Origin: Struthio camelus
Lineage: Eukaryota; Chordata; Aves; Struthioniformes; Struthionidae
Length of the DNA stretch: 64,000 bases
NCBI RefSeq assembly: GCF_040807025.1
Contig: NC_090942.1
Span: 77,171,987-77,235,986 of the forward strand
Reading direction: 5' to 3'
In this document: positions 50,879 through 62,800 of the stretch, one piece after another
How the letters are laid out: every line of letters starts with the position of its first letter
How positions within the stretch are numbered: the first letter of the stretch is position 1
Made by a program: the position numbers and the translations under genes
Notes under the pieces: generated by a model
Seen by the model: only the letters and a program-made list of their open reading frames with translations
The model's database searches: none
What the model was told of the DNA's origin: nothing

Positions 50879-53800
50879 CTATTACAGACATCATTCACAA
50901 CTTAAAAAAACAAAAACCAAAACCAAAAACATAAATTGTTCATGATTTAAATGTTTGGCTCATTGGCAAATACCAGGAATTTAGTGTATTTGTTATTCTG
51001 CAGAAAGGATTGTCCATCTCAAGTCACTCTTAGGGATGCTACTAGGGGATGCATTAGGGATTCCTTTGCTGGTAATGCATCTGGTAGAGTCAAGTAGGGT
51101 AAAATGAGAGGAGACACACTGCCAAACAAGTGAGAAACTAGAGAGGGCCTGAAGGTGGGTGTTCCTGGTGTTTTACTGTAGACCAGGTACCTGACTTTGC
51201 TCTCAGTCTCTACTCTCAGCCTTCCTTGGGTGATCATAAAACTACTCCAATTTGAACATAAAGTGTGTCAGCATTGCTGTTTGCGCTTTCATGCCTGTGT
51301 TGGCTTTGTTCAACAAACAAGAACCAAGCAGTGCTCCAGGAGGAGCATTTGGTTTTGGCTTCCAGAGCGAGCGTTAAGCGTAGCACAAACCCTTTCCAGT
51401 CTTTGTAAATCTAGCCAGGGTTATTTGTCAGTGATGTATATCAGCTCCTGTGTAGCAAGACTGATGTGTGCACCGTCAAGGTTATGGGTGTCTAGTTTTT
51501 CATTCTGATCAATCTCAGCATAACCATTTTCATCAAAAGCAAATGACTTGTCTTCTGTATTGATGCAGCTTAAAGTAAAAGGGACGTGAAGTAGTAGTCC
51601 TGGCCTAGCAGAGCTCCCCACTCCTTCAGCCCACTTCCAAGTGGAGCCAGCAGAAGTCAGTGTAAGAAGAATGTAACTCTTTGGTGAGAGTTAACGTTTG
51701 TCAAACATTTCTCACGGTTAGGCTGTGTTTTTATGTTATGCCTAATGCGATCTAACTGGCCCCTGTGAAAAAGGGACAGTCATAACTCTCCTGCCCTCTT
51801 GTCGCCACAAGCATATCTGAACCCTGCCTTTGGGTTGTGCATAGTCTAAATTGAGGTGCCTGCAAAAGGGACAGTCCCGTTCCCTTGGCCCCGGGCCCAT
51901 CCATATGTTTCAGCACTCCCCTTGACTGGATTTAGCAGTTGTGTGGTTGTGGGGTGGAACAAGCTAACTCACTGATCTTATGGAAAATGATCATGTTTTT
52001 ACAGGGGTGGGGGAGGCTTGTAGCTTAGTTTTGTCAGATTGGTGAGCTGATCAGCTCCTCTTGTGGCTGTGTTGCAGCAAACTGCAATATCAGGAAAACA
52101 GTAGGAGTTCGTGGCCAGGATCTGAAGAATCAACGCAGAGAGGGCGAGATCTCACCCTCCAGAAAGCAATTCAAGGACCTGCATTGACGCTCCTTGAAAC
52201 AGGACTTGGCAGCAGTTTCCATCCTTACTGTGCAAGGGCTTTGTGCCTGGGGCCCGTCTCCATAAGAAACGTTAATGTTAAATAGTATTTCAGAAGTGGA
52301 AATGATCTCATTCTTTCTACAGCTTATTTGGGTTTTTCTCTGATTGCTATTTATGGGAAGTAGCGGGTTAGATCCAACTTGTCATGCATTCCAGATCACT
52401 GCCTGGAAGACTTTTTTATTTGCCACTCCATCCATCTCCATCTTTAACCTTTGTTGGTGCTGAACTGGTGTTTCCTTTCAGATTTCCTGCAGGTAACTCC
52501 ACTTGTTTTCATCTCTGCTTGATGGATAAAGTGGAGGCATAATGACGTTTCCTCGCGTTATAGGGCTATAGAGACTTATACATTGAAAAGGAGCAGTGAG
52601 GGCCGTTCCGTGGGAGCAGAGGTATAGGTTTCACTTCTACTTTGCTATAAAGCCTAAACCTTTGTATGAAGTGACCCATGTTCCACGAAGAGTGCTTCTT
52701 TCTGATAAGTCTTGATCCTTTTCTCAGCTGTTCAGAGCATATTTAGCCCTCAGGACAAGTTGCAGGACTGGTTGTTCTGAAGGCTTTCTTGGTAGGAGAG
52801 TTTTGCTCCTGGAGAGGTTGTCTTTGTCATTCTCTTATTTTTGCCATAATCGTTTTCATCTTGAAAGCATATGAAACTGGATTCTTTAGGATATATTTGG
52901 AAATCTGATACTTCTTGCATGTTTAACCGTAGCATAGCAGCTACACTGCAGCTTTAGTACCTTCTAGAAACTTAAGTAGATGAGCAGATGTCATCTGTTC
53001 CTTTTCCCTCTCATCTTCTCGTGTAGCTGGCTGTGGCGAGAGCTTTTGCCCACACCCTGCTTTTGCTTCTCTTGTCCTTTAACTAGGAAACCAGATAATT
53101 GAATCAAATGTCTGAGATTAATTTAAAGGAAAACACCACCCATTTTGAGTGAGCTTTCTCAGGCCGAGACTGGAGAATGAACTTCCACAAGAACTAACGA
53201 CCACGACAAACCTCATGAAGTTTCACTTAAGTGCAGATCTTTCTTTTGTTTCGTGTCTTTCTCTGACCTCTCTAGAAGTGTGGATATGTGATTGTGTAGG
53301 AGGGGTTGCATATATACACAGACATCTATAACAAAACCCTCCAGTGGTCACACTTCAGCCCTGAAGGAGATGGGGAGAGTTGTGACAGATTAACCAATTG
53401 GCTGCTGGATGACTCAGATTTCATGAAGACAAGGCTCTGAGAGTCTGAGTGCATCTGAAAGAGTTGCTTTTCCCTACAGCTAAGCATCTAAATCTCAGAG
53501 AGATAAAAACTCCAACTACCTGCTTGCAGTGTCAAGCAGATCGGTGAAATAAATAAGAAAATATGGTTTGGGTTTTTTCACCTTTCTCTGCTGCTGACAG
53601 TAGTTTGTTGAGCAGTATTTTTGCTTTCAAGGTAATGTATAGCTGCTGCTGGAATGCAAAAATATGATGGTATGGACCCCCCAACTCTTCTACCCTAAAT
53701 TTGTCTGATAATAAGGCAGAATGGTAGTAGTCACACTTTTCAGTTGTCCTTGTTATTATTGTAGGGACTGTGATCTTGCTGTCATGGTGGCAAGCCTTCA

Positions 53801-54705
53801 TGAAGTAATGTTTCTCTCTCCACCTTTGGTACTGATGCCCAGAGCTCCTGATGGTTCGGTGGTAGGAGTAGGGCAAATCTGCTTCCCAGCTTCGGGCACT
53901 AGAAAGACAGTGCCATGTATTCCTCTTTTAGGTCAAGAGCATCTGTTTAGCTCTCTGTATCTCAGGCCTGCTTCACAGTAGCCTGCTTTATGTACCAACA
54001 GCTGTCTCTATTTCTTTAACTATGATTTTTTTTGAGATGAACTGTTGCAGCGGGATTTGAATGGGCAAATGTCTGCTCTCCAATGGTGCATGTACTAACA
54101 AGATTCGCTACCTGCGTTTGTAGCTTTTTAAGGCCACAGGGATCCGTTGTGCTCATTAACCCTGACTACAGGCATTGCACAGGCCATAGCGGTCATTGAT
54201 GTTCTGTGTCTCATTTAGCAGTCAGCTCCTTTGCTGGCACAGACTTATCATGTGTAATTACTATGTTTAATTTGATTGATGTGATCTAAAAAGAGCCTAG
54301 CAAGAGTCAGGGATTTGAACATACATCAATAAAAAGAAAAACAAGCCTAATGCCCTCTTCTCCTTCAGTGCTATCCAATATGGATATCCCTCCTAGTTTC
54401 CAAGGGCCAGCCCCGCCGTGTTCCTGCCTCCCTGGGCTTCTTAGAAAATAGAAAGGCTTTGCAGCATCCCTAAAATTCAGCTGAGTTGAGTTTCTTGGAC
54501 CAAAGCTGAAAATGTATTACAATTTTAAGGAACCTTAAGGCAGCTATCCCCTCAGAAGCTGCTCCTCTTATTCTTTACTGCTGTCCAAAGTTCTGCCTCT
54601 TGGCCATGACAGAGTCAGACCCAGAGCAATCCACTTGACTGAATTTTACTTTCAGATAGTTGTCCATATTTGGAAGTGGAACATGTCTTCGGTTATATAT
54701 GGTAT
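50879..54705 (+). other. Presumed intron, part 3: no exon recognised on the plus strand
   Basis: An A-rich run lies at about 50,903-50,931. The minus-strand segment 51,421-51,568 is a candidate exon described as a finding. The part at about 54,120-54,310 looks like a possible conserved element. Otherwise nothing is recognised. Confidence 0.4.
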
Positions 54706-54707
54706 AG

Positions 54708-54727
54708 TTTTTTTTTTTTTTTTTTTT
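54708..54727 (+). repeat. T homopolymer run
   Basis: About 20 T with no recognisable element next to it. Confidence 0.92.
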
Positions 54728-55858
54728 GAATAAAACTAAGGAGGAAGCAGATTTTTCATCAGTGACCTCTGAAATATTGACCTTGTTTTGTTCCTAATTA
54801 TTCCGTGGTCCAAGTCATCGCAGCAAAATGTTAAGCGTGGTTACTTTAGCAACTCTTAAAACAATGTTTTGGTGAATACAGCTGGATGCAAGTACCTACT
54901 AAAAGCTGAGAAAAAGCTTAAGTGCACATGGATGCATTTATTTTAGTAGACAGAAGAGCTTCCTGTTGTAGTCACTTCTAAGAGGATAAGGAGTTGTGAT
55001 ACTATGAATCTTGGGGAGAGCCAAGGGAAAGGAAAGAGGCAAGTGAGCTAAAGCAAGGTATGAAATGTCATTTTGCTGCACAGCACTGTTGTTTGTCTTT
55101 TAGCAAGCGCTACTGAATTCCCTTGTTGCCAATAAGCTAAAACATCAATTCAGGCACCGTGCTAAACCCTGAGGGAGAGAGAGGGCTGCATGGGACTGCA
55201 GGTTCCCCATCACGCATTGCATTTGCTTTATCCCCTGCGTGTGTTGTACTGAGCTGACCTTGCAGTTGGAGCCCCCCGGGAGGGCCGAGTGGCATAGAGG
55301 GACACAAACTCCTCCGATCCTTTCCTGTCTCGGTTCTAGCCCTCCTCTTAATGATGGAGCAGAAGTACAAACTCTCTATTTACCTTTCTCTCTGCATGAG
55401 GTTAATTGCGTGTGCCTGACTTGCAACCACACTCACGCACGGTAAAGTAATTTGAGAGGGCACTGCTAAGACCCAAATGACTGGATTGTTTTCTCAAAGA
55501 GCACTTTGGTAAAGAAAATAAAATGAGTTATTTGAAAGGACTGAGGTCACGAACATTTTGATATGTCGTTGCAAGTCATTCAACGCTGAGTGAATGCTCT
55601 GAGTACAGGATGTCTCAGAATTGTGCTGTTAACTTTGGAACAGAGCTATTGATAGTAGAATATAAAGAATGTAATTGTATCGTCCAAGGTTGAATCAAGT
55701 ATAGCTGAGATGAAAAGTGACCTTATCAGTGGTTTTGTAATTCTAAACTTGAGGTAATTACCGTCTCCCTCTGTTAGTCAAAACAAATGTTAAAATGTTT
55801 GGGTCAAAAGTTTCTTTGCTATTTGAAGTGGATGAAAAATTAACTTTTTAGAAAATGA

Positions 55859-55934
55859 GATGTGTGTGTGTGTGTGTATATATATACATATGTATATACA
55901 CACGTGTGTGTGTGTGTGTGTGTGTATACACACA
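55859..55934. repeat. Compound (TG)n-(TA)n-(TG)n alternating purine-pyrimidine tract
   Basis: TG repeats, then TATATATACATATGTATATA, then CACACG and a second TG block ending TATACACACAG. The middle part is almost self-complementary around CATATG, so the tract can extrude as a cruciform, and the TG parts can take the Z form. Confidence 0.95.
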
Positions 55935-58900
55935 GTTTTACCCACCCAGTATCTTTTCCTGTCAGGGAAATGAATTTGCATGTGTCACTCGCGCTTGCTG
56001 CCTATTGAAAGCAGGAGAGAACTGAATCACAGGCTGTTGTTCATGGGAGACTCTTGCTGCTCTACTTAGTTGAATAGCAGGAAATCCTTAAGTGCAGCAG
56101 AACTCTAATATTCAGTTTTTATTCCATATTTGGAAATATTTCCTTATCATTACTGCGGGTGTGTTGTGATGATTTGTGAGATTAATTTCTGTGAGCCAAA
56201 CTAAAAGGATGCATGAAGTCCCGTTTGCTTAGTGCTCCTTACCATGAGACAAACCCTGCTGGAATGAATTGATCTCGAGCTGGGGGGGAGCCTGTGGAAA
56301 AACGTGGTCCCTTTCAATTAACGCAGGTAAAGGCAGCAGAAACATTTTAAAAGGAGTAGTTTCGAATCAGCTCTGTTCCCCAGTCTAGGTTACGCAGTGC
56401 CCAGCGCTGGCACAGAGGAGTGAATGGCAGTGGGAAAGAAACAAACAGATGGTTTCATGGAAAGTGGGACGGCTTCTTTCAGAAACAGTACTGCCTAGTG
56501 CCAACTTAGCCGGCACGTACAACCGGGGTCTTTGCTGCTTGCTTTTTTTTTTTATTATCTTTTTTATGCCTAATCTACTCAGAGCCCTTCTCTTCTACTT
56601 TGGGGTAGATGGGATTTATAGATTTAGGAGCCTACCCAAAGATAAGGAAGTAACTTCATTTAAAAAACAGCTCTTACTTAGGCCCCATGAGATTAAAATC
56701 TTTTTTGGTGTCTAGGGATGCTGAATGTGGCAGGCGTTTTGGAGACAGTCACTGACGCCCCAAGCTGCTCTCCTGGCCTTGCAGCGCTCTAGGTATACCT
56801 GGTGTCTTTGCAACCAGAGGGGCAGCAGTTGTGGAGGCTGTGTGATTCGGTTTCTGTCCCCGAATTCTCCCTGTCGGCCACCATCTCCGCGAGATTTTCT
56901 CACAGTTGTGGACGTCGGACATTGGGAGTGTCTCCTCTCGTCGGTTCGTTAGCTGGGGCCAGGCAAGTTGTGGAGCTCTATCCGCTTTTAGCTGCGACTG
57001 TGACGGGCGACTCATCATGGACGTTCCACAGGGAAAGGAAGAATGACTTAAAATGGCTAAAACATTTGAACATCTTTTGCTTTTGAATAGCAAAGCCTGT
57101 TCTGACAGGACTAATTTTACTCTGTTTCTTTAGTGCTACTTTAAATAGAACAAGCGTAATTTGTTCTGCAACTTTAAAGTAGCAAAATTTATTAGCGCAT
57201 AACGCATATTGGGAAGCTAGTAGCAAACTAGAGGAAATGAAGTATATAAATAAGGTAAATGATTTGCTAAAGGAAGTGTTAGTGGCTGCTCGTCACAATG
57301 TTGTTTTTCATTTTCCCTTCTCGAAGGGACTATAGTAAAAACTAGATGTCAGATGGATCTGTTTTGGCAATAACGTTGAAGAAGAAAAATCCGAGTGTGA
57401 AGTATCTGATTTGCTGCATTTGGCAGAGAACGTTGCTTCCTTCAGGTAGAATATTAAATGTAATAGAGGCTTGTGAACGGTGGCACTCCTGAAAACATGA
57501 ATTATGTAGAAATATAATATTTATTTTTCTTTCTGATTCATATCCCAGAGCAGTGCTTGGAAGATATGCTGATCTGATAACTATGAATTTCAGGAACAAC
57601 AGTGGCACAGCTAACATCATCCAGATGCCAGAACAAGAATATTAAATAAAAATCTATTGAACTGAAGTTTCTTTCATTGACGTTAATGGACTTTGGGCAA
57701 GGCTCCATTTTGAACATAGAAATCTGTATTTAGTAATAACGCAAAGCGTTGAAAAATATGGGCCCCGCATTTGACATAGGTTGGAATAGCGTGGGGTGTT
57801 TTTTTTCTTGTTTACTTCCTGGTCTGAGACTTCAAGATGTTGTAGGTTTGTGTTTTGCTTGTTTCTGGAGGTTTCTCACAAGTTTCGGAAGTGGATTTTA
57901 AACGGCCTATAGAAAAAGAAGACAGGGAACCTCTCCTGGAGGAGGTTCAGTATAAACAATTGGATGGTGAAAACATGCACGATGCGATTGCCAAATTTGT
58001 GCTAGCAGGAACCGTCGTACAAAAAGACGTTTCCCTTCAGGGATGCTAACGCAGTATGGCCACTTTCTGCTTCTATTTCTGCTTCTGTTTCGCCACCGGA
58101 GCTGTCAGATGTTCTACCACATTTTTCTCTGTGCTTTATGCTGGCGCATCAGTTCCTACTACCTAGACAGGCACGTTTCCGAAGTTGCCCCCCGGGGCCT
58201 GGGCAGCTGCTGCTCCAGCTGCTGCTCCTCCCCTTTTCTGCTGCTGGCGTGTCACCCCACCTCGTCCCGCCGAGCCTTTGGTTGCTTCACTTATCGGTCC
58301 TGCCCACTGCCTTTTGGTGTGAATCATGCAGTTATTTGTGTACGGTGGTGTTTTTTATATGTACACATATATATCCTGTCTCTCCTTAAAAGCATCCAAA
58401 CAATTTGGAGGCAGCAGGGCTGGCAATTGTGCTTCCAGCCTTGCTGTATCCATACTGCTTTCCTAGATAGCACTTTATTTTTTAAATATAGTCCTAGCCA
58501 CCATTATTTTTTGAGTGCCCACTTTTGCTGGTTGCTTTGCTGTGTTGTGTGTAAACAGCCAAGCAGCTTTACCACATACGCTGTAGCTTCTTAGACGGAA
58601 GAGCTCCGGTTCTACGCACGGTGGTGGTAACTGGCTTTTTCTAAAGGTAATCACTTTATTGAGCTATGTGCTTTTACTTTGGAACAGTTCTGGCACCAAA
58701 ACCGTCTCTCTCCTTTGTCTTTTAACTTCTGATTCTTGAAAATGCCCTCTGTATGCTTGATTTCAAGAGAAACTTCAGCGACAAAATGCGCTGTGCCGAG
58801 AGGAACGTGAGAACTTTGAGAGGCAGAAATGTGTTTCCATATCTTCCTTGCGCAGAGGTTTTTGCTGAAGGGAACTGGCTTCATAGTTGCTGGGACTTAG

Positions 58901-59640
58901 GAGCATGCTCGGGTGTATAAATGAGAATCGTTATATCGGCCTTTCCGTGCAATGGCATAGCTGCTTTGAGAGGAAGGACTGGCATTGCCTGTCCTCGTGA
59001 GCACCTACCTATGTAACGCTGTGTTTCAAATCCGAGTCAGAGACCCGGTAGCATGAGGAAGGTACTGTAGTTCTGTAACTTGCAGAAAAACATGTTTTTA
59101 TCTCTGAAAGAATGATGTGTGTCGTTTGCTCCCTGACTTAAGTATGCATTTAGTAACTAGTACTGAGTAAATTCACTCAAGGGCTGCTGTATAATTATAT
59201 GACATTTCTGGTTTCCAAAATAAGCGTATTTTCATTGTGAGATTTAGATCCGGATTCATTTGAGAGTAAAAACAAGCTATATGATGCAACATAGTTGTGC
59301 AGGAGACTTATCTGTAAAGCGAGCGGCATCTTTAGACCAATTCTTACGGAAATCAAGTCCAGCCATGGTATCTGCTATCGTCTGACTTGCACAAACTTGC
59401 GCTTTCACTGGCGATCTGTGTAAGAGAAAGCAAGAATTGCTTATATTCGTTACTGTGGTATCCTGAAACCCTCTGAAAGGGAAGGTGGCATTCTGTATGG
59501 CAAGAGATTGGCCTCAGTTCTCACTGCTAGTAACACGCTCTATGTATTTATCTTTTCATTAAAACGTTGAAATGAGAAATCATTAAGCAGGTAAGCATGA
59601 AGGGCCAGAAGAACATGTTAGAAGGATCTGAAGGGGCGGA
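55935..59640 (+). other. Presumed intron, part 4: no exon confirmed
   Basis: The plus-strand open frame 57,855-58,049 has a charged, protein-like translation and is described as a finding. The overlapping frame 58,043-58,594 is rich in Cys, Phe, Leu and Ser and looks like random translation. A GCTGCTGC-rich patch lies at about 58,205-58,250. Nothing else is recognised. Confidence 0.4.
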
Positions 59641-59644
59641 CTTC

Positions 59645-59663
59645 CCCCCCCGCCCCCCCCCCC
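59645..59663 (+). repeat. C-rich run interrupted by one G
   Basis: Eight C, one G and ten C. The complementary strand carries G runs. No gene context. Confidence 0.85.
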
Positions 59664-59749
59664 AATCGAAGCATTCGATAGAGTACAGTTCACCGTTGCT
59701 ACAGTTCAAATGTTTGGCAATATTTTACCAGTTTTACCATTAAGGCAAT

Positions 59750-59870
59750 CTGCTCCACATCCTTGTCATGTTATCCCACTTTACAGGCTGGAAACCGTAG
59801 CGTAGAGTGTGTAGCAGAAAGCAAATTTCTTGAGGACTTATAGCACATCTGTGCCAGCGTCCCATTTCCC
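59750..59870 (-). mobile_element. MIR-type SINE relic
   Basis: TTATCCCACTTTACAGGCTG, GGAAACCGTAGCGTAGAG, a degraded AATTTCTTGAGGAC step and TAGCACATCTGTGCCAGC follow the reverse complement of MIR-like SINEs (ttatccccattttacagatg, ggaaactgaggc, acttgcccaagg, cagcacatctgtggcag). Minus orientation, strongly diverged. Confidence 0.58.
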
Positions 59871-62800
59871 TCATCATTGTCCTTTTCTCTTTAAAGTTGG
59901 GAGCTACCTGGCTGATTAGCAATAGGCTCCAAAATGAGTGAGGGTGCTGAACCTCCGTACTTCCTGCTGAGTGGGAGCTGTGACCAGGGGCTAAGGGCCA
60001 GGCACTCCCTCGCCGCCGTATGCTCTGGATCTCTGTGCAGAGCTGGAGTGCTGAAGGCTAGAGACGGGGTATGAGAGGTTCGGGCTTCATCCTCTCCTTC
60101 CCTCTGGAGCAGAAAATGATCCTAAGGGACAAGTGTTTCTTTTAGGGGAGACTTGTTCTCCAGGTGCCTTGAGCTCTTCCATCTTTCCTCTTCTGAGTTG
60201 TTACAGGGAGTGGGATTGGGTGCTTCAGTATTTTGCTTTGATTAACCAGAGCCTTGATCTAATATGAAAACATTAATGATGGACTGTGAGAGTTGCCAAA
60301 AAGAGCTTTGGAGAGGATGTGAGTTTGCAATTATTGTTTGTGCAGCAGAAGCTGGGTTACGAGTTGTCAATAGTGGAAACGCTTTCAGGTAAATCAGTCA
60401 AGGCTTTGACTTAAAGCTTACAGGGTAGTCTTGAGCAAAGGCTGAAACTGTAGGGAACACTGCTTGGTCTTCCTTTTACTTTCCAGTTTGCAAAGGCCTG
60501 AGAATAAAAAGAAGAAACATGCTTGGATCAGTCAACATTTCCTTCCAGAAAGGAGATGTGGGTCAGGAGAGAGACTCGCTCAGGAGAGGCTCTTGAAAAA
60601 TCGAGCTTGTTAGTATTGGGCCTGCTATGCCCTCCCTACTGCTGTACCCATCTCCTCCTCCTCCTTGAGTAGCATCCTTCAACTCCTGCCTCTGCACTGA
60701 TGTCCCACGGGCCTCTCGCTGTAAACCATCCCACGTCAAACAAGGTGTATCTGCAGCTCCTCTCCTCTGCGCCCACTGTGCAGGTGCTGGCCTGTTAGCT
60801 GCAGGGGCAGCAGGCGACACGCTCGCTCTCTGAGTTCAGCCGTCCGTCCAGGAGGCACCAGCTCCTTTTCAGGGCCAAGCAGCACATATGGCTTCTCTGC
60901 TTCTGGCAGTTCCCAAGCGCTGTCCTGCAGGTGATAGGCTGCTTCGCGTCTTGGGTTGATTAGATAGTTTTGATGTCTCTGTCATTCAGAGCCTGCAGTG
61001 TATCATTTTTTCCAAAGTACCAGGCACTTTGGAAAGAAAGGTCTTAGGTCTTTCTCAGCCAGAGGAGTTTCTGCCAAATAGGGCTGCTTGGTTAATGTGA
61101 CCTTCTTCGTAGGCCAGCAAGACGAATGCAACGCTGGGGGTGCGACAGAAATAGAATGGTTCCATTATGCAAATAGCACGAATTTGGGTGGATTAGTAGG
61201 TTTTTGAGGGCATTTCCAAGAACTCTGGGTGGTGCCTTTTCAAAACATTCCCGTTAACATGGTGAGGTCAGTAAATGCAGTGCTCTGTCAATAAAAGGCC
61301 CCATTTTGAAGCTTCTTCCTTCCGCCCCATCCCCTCTGGCATCATTTGTTTATAAAGGTCATACTTTAGCATTTCACTTAATTACTCCCAACTGAATATT
61401 TTGTTTGGGATGTGGATTTGTGCTTTGTTTGTTTGGGTTGGTTTGTTGGTGGAAGCAGAGAGGTAGCAGAAAAAGGGATGAAGAGGTTTTCTCTGCCGCA
61501 AGTTGGTGCATGACTTTGCAGGCTACCAGGTGTCTCCTGCCAGGTCCGCGCTCTTGTGCGTTTCCTGGGGGGAGGAATCTGGAGAACTCTAGGCACCTAG
61601 CAGTTTTGCAGAGTTTTGTTCACAGGTACCAGAACTAACTAACTGGCTGGCTGAGGACCCCAACTGCAAAGCAAGCAAATGTAAACTAAATTTTTCCTGG
61701 AGGAGATTTTACGCTTTGGTACAGAGGTCTGGCTGATGGGGAGTGAGGAGGGTATATGGGAGGCGGAAAGCAAACACTTACGGTGCTGTATCCCTCCTTC
61801 CTTGGTACGGCAGTGATGTCGATGCAAGTTTCTTATCTGTTCAGTAGCTTTCCCTGAGCTTGCTAATTTACCACTTGGGCTCCCTTCTGCATTTTCCTAC
61901 TATAGACTATAGACCTACGGTTAGGCTCAGCCCTGCTATTTATAGCTTGCGGTGTTAGTGCCAAAATTGTTATCTCCTTTCTACAGGCTTAATAATAAAA
62001 TCAAGTGACTTAGATTTGCTATTTGGTAGTGTCTGCATTAGTGAGTGTAGGGAAAACAAATTAACGGGAAACAAAATTGCAGTGGTGGTTTATCCTACCA
62101 GGAATACAAGATGTGCAAATGACAAATATCCAGTTGCATGCTGGCGCTAGAGTGTGCTCCTTATACCTTAGGTAAAGGTTAATCCGTTGCAAGGCAGGGT
62201 TAATGCTACGCTATCCTGACATTCCTAAATAATCAGAAGGCGGGTTTTTTGCCACGTTAGATCATTTCTTCAAATAATCTGATCACTGATGCCAGTGTGT
62301 GTTCAGCAGTTGTTTTCTTTGATTTGGGTGTGTTGCCATGCTGTCATACCTGTTTTGTACTTACCTTTTCCCACCTATCATGGGAGTGAGAGTGTAACGT
62401 TGTCTAGCAGACTGAACAGAGCGAGTATAGTGAAATTTTCTAACTTTGGGGAAAAAGTCTGTTACGGAGCATGGGTTTGTGTGAAGAACATAATGCCTTG
62501 ATTTTTAGTAGAGACTGCTAACAGATGACAGCTCTCATGTTTCTTTAGTAGGAAATGGAAGGGGGTAAAAATATTGATTTAAAAAATAGAAGGAGCTGCA
62601 GCATCGTAAAGCAGCTGTAGTGCTATTGCAGCCCCTCTACGTATGTATAGATGAATACATTTTTTATTCTCAGAACTCTGGCATCTTGCGCACTCCAAAA
62701 TACACAGCGAAAATAATAATATCCACATAATGTTATAAGACGCCTTTATTTGTGAGACAGCAGCTGCATTTCTGGCAACAAATACTTTATTGTCACACCA

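Noticed and set aside
58043..58594. 183-codon plus-strand open frame rich in Cys, Leu, Phe and Ser
   Set aside because: Looks like a membrane protein only because pyrimidine-rich DNA gives hydrophobic codons; no start context or family.
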